From assembly GCA_021793015.1 (NCBI GenBank), contig JAJYTO010000007.1:1-42709 (forward strand): 42,709 nucleotides of DNA, written 5' to 3'. This DNA is from Bacillota bacterium. Its GTDB lineage: Bacteria; Bacillota; Bacilli; Alicyclobacillales; SLC66. This document shows, one piece after another, positions 17,335 to 26,081 of the stretch (position 1 is the stretch's first letter; every line of letters begins with the position of its first letter). Both the position numbers and the translations under genes were made by a program. The notes beneath the pieces were generated by a model. The model made no database searches. It was not told where the DNA came from and was given only the letters and a program-made list of their open reading frames with translations.

Positions 17335-17799
17335 TTACTTATGATACGGCGCCCCCGTCTGGATGCGAAACGCCCGGTAAATCTGCTCAAGCAAAATAAT
17401 TCGCATCAACTGATGGGGAAACGTGAACTCGGAAAATGACAGCGTGAGATCGGCCCGGTCAAGAACGGAAGATGCAAGACCGCGCGATCCGCCGATCACA
17501 AAGACATACCTGCCGCACCCCTGCGCAGACACGGCGTCCAGGTATGCGGAAAAGCCCTGCGACGTCATCTTCCTGCCGCGTGAATCCAAAGCGACCACAT
17601 GATCCCGTTCGCGCAGTTTCGCCAGCAGGCGCACCGCTTCCGTTTCCCTGATGCGCTCCGCCGCGCCCTGATCAGGTTCATCCTGCACTTCCTCCACCAC
17701 ACAGGAGGCGTGGGAAAGAATTCGCTTTCGGTACTCCTCCTCCGCTTCCCGCCAATGCCTCTCCTTCAGCTTGCCGACGGTCAAAACCACAATCTGCAA
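17335..17799 (-). CDS. rlmH: 23S rRNA pseudouridine-1915 N3-methyltransferase
   Basis: This 154-residue SPOUT methyltransferase methylates pseudouridine 1915 in helix 69 of 23S rRNA, using S-adenosylmethionine. It has the family start (IVVLTVGKLKERHW), the knot region FVIGGSRGLASSVL, and the invariant end 'LLEQIYRAFRIQTGAPYHK'. Start is TTG with GAGGGG 8 bases earlier. It is the last gene of the wal cluster, a placement conserved in Bacilli and related Firmicutes. Confidence 0.95.
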   Translation of the reverse strand: MQIVVLTVGKLKERHWREAEEEYRKRILSHASCVVEEVQDEPDQGAAERIRETEAVRLLAKLRERDHVVALDSRGRKMTSQGFSAYLDAVSAQGCGRYVFVIGGSRGLASSVLDRADLTLSFSEFTFPHQLMRIILLEQIYRAFRIQTGAPYHK

Positions 17800-17893
17800 G
17801 ACGTCGTCCCCTCATTCATCACAGTCATGGGAGTGAGTGCACGGACAACCGCACTGACAGACACCCCGGCAATCGCGGCCTCGTTCATCGCGG

Positions 17894-19180
17894 TCATGGG
17901 AATGAGAATCCGTTCGACCCGCCGCTGCCGCTGCCCCCCCCGCCGCTTGACTGTGAACCGCCCGCAGAAGGCGAAGTTTGCGGGGGCGGCAATTCCCCGA
18001 GCTTGGTGTGCAACGTGAGTTTCTGCTGATCGCGATACACCGTCAGAGTGACATATTGCCCCGGCTTATAATTCTTCCAGAGTACGGATCGCAGCGAAGT
18101 GATCCCCGAGATCTTCTGTCCGTTGACCGCGACGATCACATCTCCGTGTTCAAGACCGCCCGCCCGCGCGGCGGCGCTCACCACTTTGACAACCCATACG
18201 CCGTAGTTCACAGGCACGTTGGGTTGGTATTCCGCAGGAACAGCCGACAACGACTCGGCTTCAATGCCAAGCGCCGGATGGATGGCATGCCCCGTGGCCA
18301 AAATCTGATCGACGATTGTCCTGACTTCATTGATAGGAATTGCAAATCCCATGCCTTCAAACCCTTGCGCCACGATTTTTGAGTTGTTGATTCCGATGAC
18401 CTGACCCTCGATATTGCACAGAGGTCCGCCGCTGTTGCCCGGATTTATGGCGGCGTCCGTCTGCAATTCGGTTTGCTGACCAATGACGCTTCCCGTCGCT
18501 TCGTCTATAACCGGCATGTTTCGCTGCGTGGCGCTGATCACCCCCGACGTGACGGTGTCCGCAAAGTCGAGACCCGCCGGGTTTCCGATCGCGATTGCCG
18601 GTTCCCCTGCCTGCAGCGTTGCCGAATTGCCGAACTGGGCCACATCCTGCGCCTTCACATAGGATGAGGGAATTTTCAGCACAGCCAGATCGGTGTAGGG
18701 ATCATAGCCGACAACATGCGCGTATACGTGATATTTTTTTTGCACCACCACTTCAACTTTTGACGCGCCCTGCACGACGTGATAATTCGTGACAATATAG
18801 CCATGATGGCTGAATATCACACCGGACCCCACGCCCTCTTCCTGCAGTGTGTAGCCATTGGCGCTGTAGTTCGGAAGCATCTGAAAATTGATGACGCCCA
18901 CCACGGACGGACGGACCTTTTGTACGGCCTGAACGATTGCGTTATTGAGCTGCACCGTGACAGGCTGCAGCGACCGATAGCTCGTATTCTGTAGATTTGG
19001 ATTCGTTAACGCAGGCAACTGCACGAGATTATTCTGGAGCATGATCGGCACCGCAACGATCGTGGAGGCCGACCCGACCAGAACCGACACCACAACCACC
19101 GTCACCCAGCGGAGAAAAGAGTTTGATCCCGGGCTGCGTTTCTTCGTGCTGCGATACTGCCCGTCGTCGTAATATCCCAT
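17894..19180 (-). CDS. htrA: HtrA/DegP-like serine protease
   Basis: This 428-residue membrane-anchored protease degrades or refolds damaged exported proteins. A short cytoplasmic N-terminus is followed by a membrane segment (residues 25-47). The catalytic triad is His134 (TNYHVV), Asp164 (TDLAVL) and Ser250 (NPGNSGGP). A single PDZ domain follows (about 295-395, 'AARAGGLEHGDVIVAVNGQKI'), then a Gly/Ser-rich tail. Position after walJ and before rlmH matches the HtrC/YycK location of Bacilli. ATG is preceded by GAGGAGGAACC. Two direct copies of GTTAACCCG lie about 20 bases upstream of the start region, which could be a regulatory site. Confidence 0.93.
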   Translation of the reverse strand: MGYYDDGQYRSTKKRSPGSNSFLRWVTVVVVSVLVGSASTIVAVPIMLQNNLVQLPALTNPNLQNTSYRSLQPVTVQLNNAIVQAVQKVRPSVVGVINFQMLPNYSANGYTLQEEGVGSGVIFSHHGYIVTNYHVVQGASKVEVVVQKKYHVYAHVVGYDPYTDLAVLKIPSSYVKAQDVAQFGNSATLQAGEPAIAIGNPAGLDFADTVTSGVISATQRNMPVIDEATGSVIGQQTELQTDAAINPGNSGGPLCNIEGQVIGINNSKIVAQGFEGMGFAIPINEVRTIVDQILATGHAIHPALGIEAESLSAVPAEYQPNVPVNYGVWVVKVVSAAARAGGLEHGDVIVAVNGQKISGITSLRSVLWKNYKPGQYVTLTVYRDQQKLTLHTKLGELPPPQTSPSAGGSQSSGGGGSGSGGSNGFSFP

Positions 19181-19198
19181 CTTGGTTCCTCCTCTGTG

Positions 19199-19221
19199 GT
19201 TAACCCGGTGTTGTTAACCCG
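19199..19221. promoter_or_regulatory. Direct repeat GTTAACCCG x2 upstream of htrA
   Basis: GTTAACCCG occurs at 19199-19207 and again at 19213-19221, a 14-base step, just upstream of the htrA ribosome site. The second copy is followed by ATTGTACAG, giving TGTTAA-N6-TGTACA, close to but one base longer than the WalR consensus TGTWAH-N5-TGTWAH. A minus-strand -10-like TACAAT overlaps it. A link to WalR is inference. Confidence 0.35.
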
Positions 19222-19357
19222 ATTGTACAGCAATTATGGCAACGCCATAGAAACGAACTCAACGGAATTCAGCCGATGTCACACAACGTTACCGATTCTG
19301 TTCAAACGTTATCCATAAACCAGCCTCTCCCCGGAAAGGCACATTCATACGCTAACG

Positions 19358-20179
19358 TCAGCGTTCTGGCGCCGCGACCCAGGTGAGCTTGGTAGGTTTG
19401 GTCGGACTTGTGAGCGACACCGCAATCTGTTCGCGAATGCGCGACGACATTCTGAGAAGCGCTTGGCTCACCGTGGCGTCCGCCAATTCGGGACGATTGT
19501 TCTCCTGGCTCAAATGCGCCAGATATACGGAGGTCGTATCTTCCGTGAGAATATCGCACAGAAACTCGCTGGCGCTGTCATTAGAAAGATGTCCTTTGTC
19601 TCCCAAAATTCTTCGTTTCAAATGCCAAGGGTACGCGCCGACCCGCAACATCTCAACATCGTGATTGGTCTCCAGAATATATGTATGCGCACCTTTGACC
19701 ACATCCTTGACTGCGGCGCTCGCATATCCCAAATCCGTGGCCAGCACAAGTTTTTCGCCGCCCGCATACAGACAGAACCCCAGCGGTTCCTCTGCGTCGT
19801 GGGGCAGTGGAAAGGGCTCCAGAACAAGTTCGCCCAGCGCGATTGGAGTGGCGGCCCTAACCATGCGATGGACCACAGTTTCGTCATCCCGCCAAAAGCG
19901 TCGCAGATGGCTCCATGTGCCTTCCGATGTGTAGATGGGCAGCCCCGCGCGTCTACGAACCAGCGCCGACAGACCTTTAATGTGATCGCTATGCTCGTGA
20001 GTCACGATGACGGCGTCCAGAGTCTCCATCCCTACGGCAATCTCATCAAACGCCGCACAAAGCTGCCTGATGCCAATCCCCGCGTCGATCAGGACTCTCG
20101 TCTTTCCCGCTTCCACATAGACGGCATTGCCTGTACTGCCGCTCGCCAGTACACTGCAACGCATCCCTCCCCGGTTCAA
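19358..20179 (-). CDS. walJ: MBL-fold hydrolase WalJ (YycJ)
   Basis: This 273-residue metallo-beta-lactamase-fold protein is the WalJ/YycJ member of the wal cluster. The metal-binding motif THEHSDH has His61, His63, Asp65 and His66, and the start 'SVLASGSTGNAVYVE' is the family signature. Biochemically characterised relatives act as 5' to 3' exonucleases on DNA; the exact role in wall homeostasis is unclear. The longest reading begins with TTG at 20179, overlapping the walI stop by four bases (TTGA). An ATG at 20164 directly after GGGGAGGG is the alternative and would remove five residues. Confidence 0.93.
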   Translation of the reverse strand: MNRGGMRCSVLASGSTGNAVYVEAGKTRVLIDAGIGIRQLCAAFDEIAVGMETLDAVIVTHEHSDHIKGLSALVRRRAGLPIYTSEGTWSHLRRFWRDDETVVHRMVRAATPIALGELVLEPFPLPHDAEEPLGFCLYAGGEKLVLATDLGYASAAVKDVVKGAHTYILETNHDVEMLRVGAYPWHLKRRILGDKGHLSNDSASEFLCDILTEDTTSVYLAHLSQENNRPELADATVSQALLRMSSRIREQIAVSLTSPTKPTKLTWVAAPER

Positions 20180-21033
20180 CTCGCTCCCACCCCAGTTTCC
20201 GCTGTGAATGCATTGATCTCAAAGACACTGCGACTGCTGTCCACCTGCCAGACTGGCGTCACATACCAAGTGTCTCCCAGCGCCAAGCGAGAATCATAGC
20301 CGAGTCTTATGCTCTGAATTGTATTATCCATGTTTATGTGCGCTTTGTCCACGAAAGCGGCCAAAGCCAGGAGCGCGCTGGCCGCTCCAATGACAGGTCT
20401 CTGATCCAGAGAGCCGACAACCTCCAGAGCGGTCTGAGAATATCCAATGATTCGATCATTTTCCATGTATACTTGAAGCGGTGCGGAAAAAATGGGGTAC
20501 CCACCAAAAAACTCCGCAAAACTGGCGATCCCTCTCCCGCCGCTCAGCTTCCATGAGAGCGTCTCATAAGTTCCAAAATCGATCACATGCTTTGACAGCC
20601 ATTTGCGGACAAACGCGGCGCCGTCACGGCCGCGAGGAATCAGGGGCTGATAGCGCGAATCTATGTACAGCCGGTACTGGCCGTGTTCATTCATTACAAA
20701 CCGTCCCGCACGCGTTTTTACTTCGCGGGAACCGCGCAGGTGCGCGGACGCCTGTTGCGGTTTGATGTCGAGGGCCAGCGCGGCCGCCGCCAGAAACTGG
20801 CGGGGGTTGGTCTGAGCCCGCAGCAGGAACATGGAGGGCTGGGCCAGAGGCACACTTGCTTTTAGCGTGATATTGTTGGCTGCGAAAGTCCTTTGCAGAT
20901 TCGCCACCTGATCGGCGTAAGGTTCCGTGTAGATGGATACGGATGGTTGCAGCCCATGCCACTGATAGCCCAGAAACAGATTCAAAAGGAGAAAAACAAC
21001 GATCAAGAGTGTCTTGACCCTCCTGAAATCCAC
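20176..21033 (-). CDS. walI: WalRK accessory protein WalI (YycI)
   Basis: This 285-residue protein has one N-terminal membrane helix (about residues 8-25, VKTLLIVVFLLLNLFLGYQW) and a long extracytoplasmic domain. In B. subtilis YycI and YycH bind WalK through their membrane helices and restrain its activity. Length fits the family. GTG start, three bases after the walH stop, so translation is coupled. Sequence conservation of this family is low outside the anchor, so the call relies partly on position between walH and walJ. Confidence 0.92.
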   Translation of the reverse strand: MDFRRVKTLLIVVFLLLNLFLGYQWHGLQPSVSIYTEPYADQVANLQRTFAANNITLKASVPLAQPSMFLLRAQTNPRQFLAAAALALDIKPQQASAHLRGSREVKTRAGRFVMNEHGQYRLYIDSRYQPLIPRGRDGAAFVRKWLSKHVIDFGTYETLSWKLSGGRGIASFAEFFGGYPIFSAPLQVYMENDRIIGYSQTALEVVGSLDQRPVIGAASALLALAAFVDKAHINMDNTIQSIRLGYDSRLALGDTWYVTPVWQVDSSRSVFEINAFTAETGVGAS

Positions 21034-21036
21034 GAT

Positions 21037-22371
21037 TTACATCCCCGATCCCAAAAATGGTTTCCCCGTGCGGGCATCCAGATACAGCGGCGGCCGTTTT
21101 TGATACGTCAGCCGATACACCGGCACGCATTCCACCGTCGATTCATTGATGGCGACTGTCCCATAGCCGAGAGTGACATCGACGACTCCTGCCAGTGTCT
21201 TCGCCCCGACGGCCGCAAGCAACTGCGTGCCCGACAAAATCCGTTGCCGCACCTGGCTGAGCTCTATGCCAAGATACGGGATATTCCGGCTCAACCTGAC
21301 CACGACGCCGTTTTGCAGACGTACGGAAATCCGGTCCAGCGACCCAAACAAGGGCCAGCCGTTGATCATATCCGAAAACTCCAGTTCCATCCCAGAGTTC
21401 GCGCGCAATCCATACGCTTGCCACAGCACATCGCTCCCGACAAATCCTCCGTGGCTGTCGATGAAAGGAACCGTCGCCAGGAGAGATTGGGCCATCGACG
21501 GCTTGAACCCCCGCAATGGACTGCTCGGCGTGCGATACGTCAGAACATTCCCAAAGGGGCCGTTCTGTACGCGGACACCGTGCGTTCCATCGGTATAATA
21601 AGTGGAACGGTTCGACCCCCGCACACTTTGAATGAGCGACGGATCGACAAAGTAGGAATCGATGATGTGGGACTCGACTGGCTGAGCCAGCGCCCATGTG
21701 TCAACCCGCATCATGATCCCCGCATACGGCAGATGCAATAACGCGTGATTCACCGGGATTTGCTCGTAAGGAACCGCCTGATCATTGGGAGTCATATCTG
21801 CAAACAGCGAGTGCGGCACATTGCGCAGCACCTCCTGGTACACACCACCGACAGTCGCAAAGGACAGGATGCAGGTCGCCGTCTTGGGATCGGGCGTCAC
21901 ATAGATCGGGCCCAGGGCGGGGATGTCCGGCAGATGGCCCTGCATCGGCAGCGCGAGCCCCCATAGCGATCCGTCACGCAACAGATTTCCATAATTGAGA
22001 ACCAGATACGGTCCGTTCGCTGGAATCGCCGATATATTCCCTCCCTTTCCTTTCCTGCGCACGCCCGACACGAACCTGCTCCGTCTGAGAGCCGTTACAA
22101 TCTGGCTCGCAGTGGTGCTCGTCCCGCCCAGCCTGAACAGTTCGTTGGCTCGCGTCCAAATCCCGATCGACTGGGGCAGCACAAAATCTCCCGCCGCCTG
22201 CTGACGGCCGTACAATGGACTGGAGAAAAACGTTGGTTTGTCGATCGCCACCTGCCCCGGCGTGCCAGTCCAAAGCAGCGTAGAGAGCATGATGCTGGCA
22301 AAGACAAGGATTGCCAGAGCGCTCGTCTTGACTGATTCAACCACGCGAGGCAGCGAGGAATTTTTTTTCAC
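21037..22371 (-). CDS. walH: WalRK accessory protein WalH (YycH)
   Basis: This 444-residue protein has a single N-terminal membrane helix (about 12-35, VKTSALAILVFASIMLSTLLW) followed by a large extracytoplasmic region, the WalH/YycH layout. Its motif 'VNHALLHLPYAGIMMRVDTW' and the C-terminal 'PVYRLTYQKRPPLYLDARTG' fit the YycH family end domain. It modulates WalK kinase activity together with WalI. The start overlaps the walK stop by four bases. Length is close to that of B. subtilis YycH. Confidence 0.92.
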   Translation of the reverse strand: MKKNSSLPRVVESVKTSALAILVFASIMLSTLLWTGTPGQVAIDKPTFFSSPLYGRQQAAGDFVLPQSIGIWTRANELFRLGGTSTTASQIVTALRRSRFVSGVRRKGKGGNISAIPANGPYLVLNYGNLLRDGSLWGLALPMQGHLPDIPALGPIYVTPDPKTATCILSFATVGGVYQEVLRNVPHSLFADMTPNDQAVPYEQIPVNHALLHLPYAGIMMRVDTWALAQPVESHIIDSYFVDPSLIQSVRGSNRSTYYTDGTHGVRVQNGPFGNVLTYRTPSSPLRGFKPSMAQSLLATVPFIDSHGGFVGSDVLWQAYGLRANSGMELEFSDMINGWPLFGSLDRISVRLQNGVVVRLSRNIPYLGIELSQVRQRILSGTQLLAAVGAKTLAGVVDVTLGYGTVAINESTVECVPVYRLTYQKRPPLYLDARTGKPFLGSGM

Positions 22372-24152
22372 GGCGCATCCCCGCCTCCTTCTATGGGGAG
22401 AGAGATGCGCACTGTGGTCCCCTTATCGACGCGGCTCTCCACCGTAATCTCTCCTTCGTGCGCACTCACGATCTCGCGGGCAATCGACAGCCCAAGGCCC
22501 GTGCCCCCGAGTTGGCGCGACCGGGCTTTATCGACCCTGTAGAAGCGATCGAAAATATTCGGCAATTCCTGGGTCGCAATCCCCGATCCATTGTCTTTCA
22601 GAAGGAAAGTAACCTTGCGTTCGTCTCGATCGACCGTGGCTGCCACCGTAATGATCCCGTGTTTCGGCGTGTACTTGAGCGAATTGGACACAACATTGTC
22701 CAGAACCTGATCAAACCGGTCCCGGTCGATGCTCACCATGGCCTGGTCAGGCGCGCTCACCACAAACTGCACTTCGGCCTCAAACGCGAGCAGCGCAAAA
22801 CGCTCAGCCAAGCCGTTGACCACTTCCTGGATGGATACGGATTCGCGACGCAACCGTTCATAGCCGGCGTCAAACCTTGAGAGTTGCAGCAGATCCCGGA
22901 TCAATCTGCTCATTCGGTTGGTCTCGCGATCCATCACCTGGAGAAAGTGCCGGGCCAGTTCTTCGTCCTGATACGCCCCTTCCAGCAGAGCCTCCACATA
23001 ACTCTTGATCGTGGTCAGCGGTGTGCGCAGCTCGTGGGACACATCCGCCACAAAACGCTTGCGCGCCGCCTCCAGCCGCGTCTCCTCCGTAACATCCCGC
23101 ATGACCAGAACCTGCCCGCCCTGACTGTCCCCCCCGCGATCGATCGCCAGACCGACGCCTCCCTCAGCGCGGTCGCGATCCAAGGCCATCACGGAAACCG
23201 AGATGGTTTTACCTCCCACCTCCACCAACTGGTGGTCGCCGGCGGCGAACGTCCCCGGCAAGACGTCGGATAACTGGCGGCCGATGACTGGATGCGGGGC
23301 GCGGAGCAGCTGCGCCGCCGCAGGATTGATCAAGAGAATGTCGTTCACGCGACTGATCGCGATCACACCGTCGCTCATGGTTGACATGACCGCCTGCAAG
23401 CGTCTCTTTTCCCGTTCCGTGCTGCGCGTCGCCTGTTTCAGACGACGCGTCAGCATGTTGAATGTGGACGCCAGTTCGCCGATTTCATCATTGGAATGAA
23501 TATCGACGACCTGGTCAAAATCCCCGCCGGCCAAGGCTCTAGCCGTTCTCGTAATCGCCGTGATGGGCCCCGTGATGGTCCTCGCGATAATGGCCGCCAG
23601 CAGAGCGGTCAAACCGAGAGCAATGAGCGTGCCTGTGGCAAAAATGATGATGATGCGGGATATGGACTGGTACACGCCATTCATGGGAGCGACAATTTCC
23701 ACCGCTCCCCTGACGCGATTTCGATAGCGGACGGGGACTGCGAGATACAGATAGCGCTGGCGGGTTCGCGGATCGAGCGCAATCTGTTGCGTCTGCAGCC
23801 CCAACAGAGCCTCCGTAACTTCCGGATCGACGCGTTTTTGGCCGATGATAAACGGATTGGCCGACGTTCCGATGACGTTCCCGTCCTTGTCGAGGACATA
23901 GACGCTCGCGTTGGCCAACTCCGAAAACGGCTGCAGCACATTCAGCAGATTGGGTTGCCTGCCGGTGGAGGCGCTCATCGGCAGACTGACGAGATTGGCG
24001 AGAAACTGCGCTTCATGCGCGATTGTTTTCGTGTAGTTATTGACGAAATACTGATTCAAGGATTGAATGAAATACGCGCCGATGAGTTGCATGGCGAACA
24101 GGATCAGCAGAAGATAGACCGCCATGAGTTTATAGCGCACACTCTGAAACAT
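22368..24152 (-). CDS. walK: Sensor histidine kinase WalK
   Basis: This 594-residue kinase is the essential wall-homeostasis sensor of Firmicutes. Two membrane segments (about 10-30 and 170-195) flank an extracytoplasmic PAS-like sensor. A HAMP domain ('ARALAGGDFDQVVDIHSNDEI'), a cytoplasmic PAS domain and the kinase core follow. The phosphoacceptor is His373 in VSHELRTPLTTIKSY. N, G1, F and G2 boxes are present (VVSNSLKYTPK, DNGSGI, FDRFYRVDKAR, GGTGLGLSI). It phosphorylates WalR encoded 11 bases upstream. Targets in relatives are wall hydrolases and other autolysin genes; none lies obviously in this window, except possibly htrA. Confidence 0.96.
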   Translation of the reverse strand: MFQSVRYKLMAVYLLLILFAMQLIGAYFIQSLNQYFVNNYTKTIAHEAQFLANLVSLPMSASTGRQPNLLNVLQPFSELANASVYVLDKDGNVIGTSANPFIIGQKRVDPEVTEALLGLQTQQIALDPRTRQRYLYLAVPVRYRNRVRGAVEIVAPMNGVYQSISRIIIIFATGTLIALGLTALLAAIIARTITGPITAITRTARALAGGDFDQVVDIHSNDEIGELASTFNMLTRRLKQATRSTEREKRRLQAVMSTMSDGVIAISRVNDILLINPAAAQLLRAPHPVIGRQLSDVLPGTFAAGDHQLVEVGGKTISVSVMALDRDRAEGGVGLAIDRGGDSQGGQVLVMRDVTEETRLEAARKRFVADVSHELRTPLTTIKSYVEALLEGAYQDEELARHFLQVMDRETNRMSRLIRDLLQLSRFDAGYERLRRESVSIQEVVNGLAERFALLAFEAEVQFVVSAPDQAMVSIDRDRFDQVLDNVVSNSLKYTPKHGIITVAATVDRDERKVTFLLKDNGSGIATQELPNIFDRFYRVDKARSRQLGGTGLGLSIAREIVSAHEGEITVESRVDKGTTVRISLPIEGGGDAP

Positions 24153-24163
24153 CGTCCGAACTC

Positions 24164-24865
24164 CTAACCGCGACGGAAGAGGTAGCCCGCCCCGCGCCTG
24201 GTCAGTATGTAGGCGGGGTTGCCAGGATCCTCTTCCAATTTTTCGCGCAGGCGGCGGATAGTCACATCCACTGTCCTTTCGTCTCCCAAATAATCATAGC
24301 CCCACACATCCTGGAGCAGTTGTTCCCGCGAATACACAATGCCGGGATGCTTCGCCATGTAAAAGAGAAGCTCAAATTCGCGATGGGTCAGGACAACTTC
24401 CATCCCCGCCCGAAATACCTGAATGGTCATGGGATCGATGATCAGGTCCCCAACCTGCAGTTGTTCCCGTTTGCCGGCCTCCACATCCTCCGCCAGCGCG
24501 ATTTGCCGGCGCAGGTTTGCCTTCACGCGCGCAAGCAGTTCGCGAGCGCTGAACGGTTTGGTGACGTAGTCGTCCGCGCCGAGTTCGAGACCGAGAACCT
24601 TGTCCAGTTCGGCGTCGCGGGCCGTGAGGATGATGATCGGCACCGAGGAAAACTGGCGCACCTCTTTGCACACCTCAAAGCCGTCTTTCTTTGGCAGCAT
24701 GAGATCCAGCAAAATCAGGTCCACGGCCGTCGGGGAATGGTTGACAAAAGCAATGGCGGCCTCTCCATCAGGAGCGACGCTCACTGAATACCCGGCCTTC
24801 TCCAACTGGAAGCGCAGGATCTCCGCGATCGGTTCTTCATCGTCGACGACTAGAATGTGTTGCAT
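24164..24865 (-). CDS. walR: Response regulator WalR
   Basis: This 233-residue OmpR/PhoB-type regulator has a receiver domain with Asp54 as the phosphate acceptor (LILLDLMLP), the acidic pair DD near residues 8-9, and Lys of the 'YVTKPFSARELLARV' segment. A winged-helix DNA-binding domain follows ('REQLLQDVWGYDYLGDERTVDVTIRRLREKL' region). It is the first gene of the cluster. ATG is preceded by GGGGAGGCCTGTC. WalR is essential in most Bacilli and controls cell-wall turnover. The long leader upstream contains a large palindrome and an extended -10 promoter. Confidence 0.97.
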   Translation of the reverse strand: MQHILVVDDEEPIAEILRFQLEKAGYSVSVAPDGEAAIAFVNHSPTAVDLILLDLMLPKKDGFEVCKEVRQFSSVPIIILTARDAELDKVLGLELGADDYVTKPFSARELLARVKANLRRQIALAEDVEAGKREQLQVGDLIIDPMTIQVFRAGMEVVLTHREFELLFYMAKHPGIVYSREQLLQDVWGYDYLGDERTVDVTIRRLREKLEEDPGNPAYILTRRGAGYLFRRG

Positions 24866-24915
24866 GACAGGCCTCCCCTGTTCAAACTGTCCCGGAAAAA
24901 TACGGTGGTCCGTGC

Positions 24916-25013
24916 CCGCCAGGACGGATCATGCATGCCGCTGCCGCTCAGACAGCCGCGGCCCAAGGGCCGCTAATACTCGCTGCAGCGGCATGCATGA
25001 TCCGTCCTGGCGG
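24916..25013. repeat. 29-bp perfect palindrome with nested hairpin upstream of walR
   Basis: The 29 bases at 24916-24944 (core GGATCATGCATGCCGC) are repeated exactly in inverse at 24985-25013. The 40-base centre contains a second perfect hairpin GCGGCCC-AA-GGGCCGC (24958-24973). Short homology continues outside the arms (CGGTGG on both sides). It lies between the predicted walR promoter and the walR start, so it would be part of the walR mRNA leader, or else it acts as DNA. No T-run follows on the minus strand. Confidence 0.9.
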
Positions 25014-25167
25014 AAGTCCACCGCTGTCGCACAACTCGCGGCGGGCGCAATATATGACTCCTCCCCAAGCGGGCTCTTCAGCCCTGCACCTGTGAAAGAC
25101 TTCGCGGCGCTTTAGTATTTCGCTGGCGGTGCTGCGAAGCGGCGTGAGGGTCTATGGTGTTATCGTC
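25014..25167. other. Remaining walR leader, no gene
   Basis: The stretch between the palindrome and the predicted promoter holds no supported gene. It contains a short self-complementary patch around 25068-25082 (CAAGCGGGCTCTTCAGCCC, where GGGCT pairs with AGCCC). The distance from promoter to start codon implies a leader of about 300 bases, unusually long for a simple two-component operon. Confidence 0.45.
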
Positions 25168-25175
25168 ATTATATC
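25168..25175 (-). promoter_or_regulatory. Extended -10 promoter of the wal operon
   Basis: On the minus strand TG-A-TATAAT is followed by GACG, about 300 bases before walR. No good -35 is seen. The same extended -10 form precedes speE. If this is the main promoter, the palindrome is transcribed. Confidence 0.5.
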
Positions 25176-25214
25176 AGGACAGGCCCATCTGCGCGCGAAA
25201 GGATGCTGGCGCTG

Positions 25215-25916
25215 TCACCGCTCCCGTTCCGGCGACTGCAGGACCGCCGCAACCTTGTCCAGGTGGCGGGCCATGGTGTCTGTCGCCGTCTGATGGTCAC
25301 GGTCCACGATGGCTTGGTACATGTGTTGGTGCTCCTCAAACAGCCGCGCCGCAGACTCGCGCTCACTGTACAGCCAAAGTTTGCGGGTCTCGCGGATGGT
25401 TCGCATCATGGTGGCGGAAATGCTCTCCATCATCTGCTGCAGCAAGGGGTTTTGCGTGGCGCGGCCGATGGCCAGGTGAAAGTTCACATCGTAGACCTGG
25501 CTCACCTCTTCATTCCCCACCGAGTGTTGCATTTGCTGAATCACAAGGCCCAATTCATCAATGTTCTCCTGCGTTCGAAGCTGCGTCGCCAGACCGATGC
25601 AACCGACCTCCACAATCTTGCGGACCTGCAGCAACTGCAGCAGCTCCGCAGCGCTGGCCAGAGCTGAACTTTGCGCAAGTCCAAGGCTGCGCGCCTGGTT
25701 GTCGGCCACGTAGGTGCCGTCGCCCTGCACAGATTCAATCATGCCCCTGGCTTTCAGCAGACTGAGAGCTTCCCGCACAGTCGATCTCCCGACGCGGTAC
25801 TGCCTGGCCAAGCTCTCAATCGGTTCGAGTTTGTTCCCCGGTTTGATGATGCCGGAGTCGATCATCTGCATCAGTTCGTCCGCGACAATCTCATAGTTTT
25901 TTCGATTCAATCCCAT
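25215..25916 (-). CDS. FadR-subfamily GntR regulator, LutR/GlcC-like
   Basis: This 233-residue repressor has an N-terminal winged helix (YRVGRSTVREALSLLKARGMI) and a C-terminal all-helical FadR/FCD domain with the metal-ligand pattern for carboxylate ligands (DVNFHLAIGRA and the later EEHQHMYQAI). Members such as LutR, LldR and GlcC sense lactate or glycolate. The ATG at 25916 is preferred because GGAGG lies 5 bases before it; the longer ATG at 25958 sits just 7 bases from a TATAAT promoter element. It is divergent from glcD-glcF, whose control region holds a TCATC-T-GATGA palindrome, so control of those genes is likely. Confidence 0.88.
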   Translation of the reverse strand: MGLNRKNYEIVADELMQMIDSGIIKPGNKLEPIESLARQYRVGRSTVREALSLLKARGMIESVQGDGTYVADNQARSLGLAQSSALASAAELLQLLQVRKIVEVGCIGLATQLRTQENIDELGLVIQQMQHSVGNEEVSQVYDVNFHLAIGRATQNPLLQQMMESISATMMRTIRETRKLWLYSERESAARLFEEHQHMYQAIVDRDHQTATDTMARHLDKVAAVLQSPERER

Positions 25917-25964
25917 GCTGGCCTCCAACACCCTGTGGACATCGCTGTCATCCGTCATTCTTCC

Positions 25965-25970
25965 ATTATA
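25965..25970 (-). promoter_or_regulatory. -10 element of the GntR regulator gene
   Basis: A perfect TATAAT on the minus strand lies about 50 bases before the preferred start at 25916. It overlaps the region just before the alternative start, which argues that the longer reading is not translated. No clear -35 is seen. Confidence 0.5.
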
Positions 25971-26034
25971 GCGGATCAGGGGACGGGCATTATGCTACAC
26001 ATTTCGCCCGCTTTGTGATACATTGAAAACCAAA

Positions 26035-26045
26035 TCATCTGATGA
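26035..26045. promoter_or_regulatory. Operator palindrome TCATC-T-GATGA
   Basis: A perfect 11-base palindrome within AAATCATCTGATGACCTGATTT lies in the 165-base gap between the FadR-type regulator and glcD, 37 bases before glcD. It matches the TCATC-N-GATGA form I recall for the LutR operator of B. subtilis. Binding by the adjacent regulator is inference from family and position. Confidence 0.6.
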
Positions 26046-26081
26046 CCTGATTTCTATTGTCCGGGGAGGCGACAATGAACC

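Noticed and set aside
19199..19230. WalR box (TGTWAH-N5-TGTWAH) upstream of htrA
   Set aside because: The best match has six and not five bases between half-sites, so it is listed only as a repeat with a possible regulatory role.
24916..25013. Insertion sequence ends
   Set aside because: The arms enclose only 40 bases and no transposase, and no target duplication was evident; a MITE-like origin remains possible.
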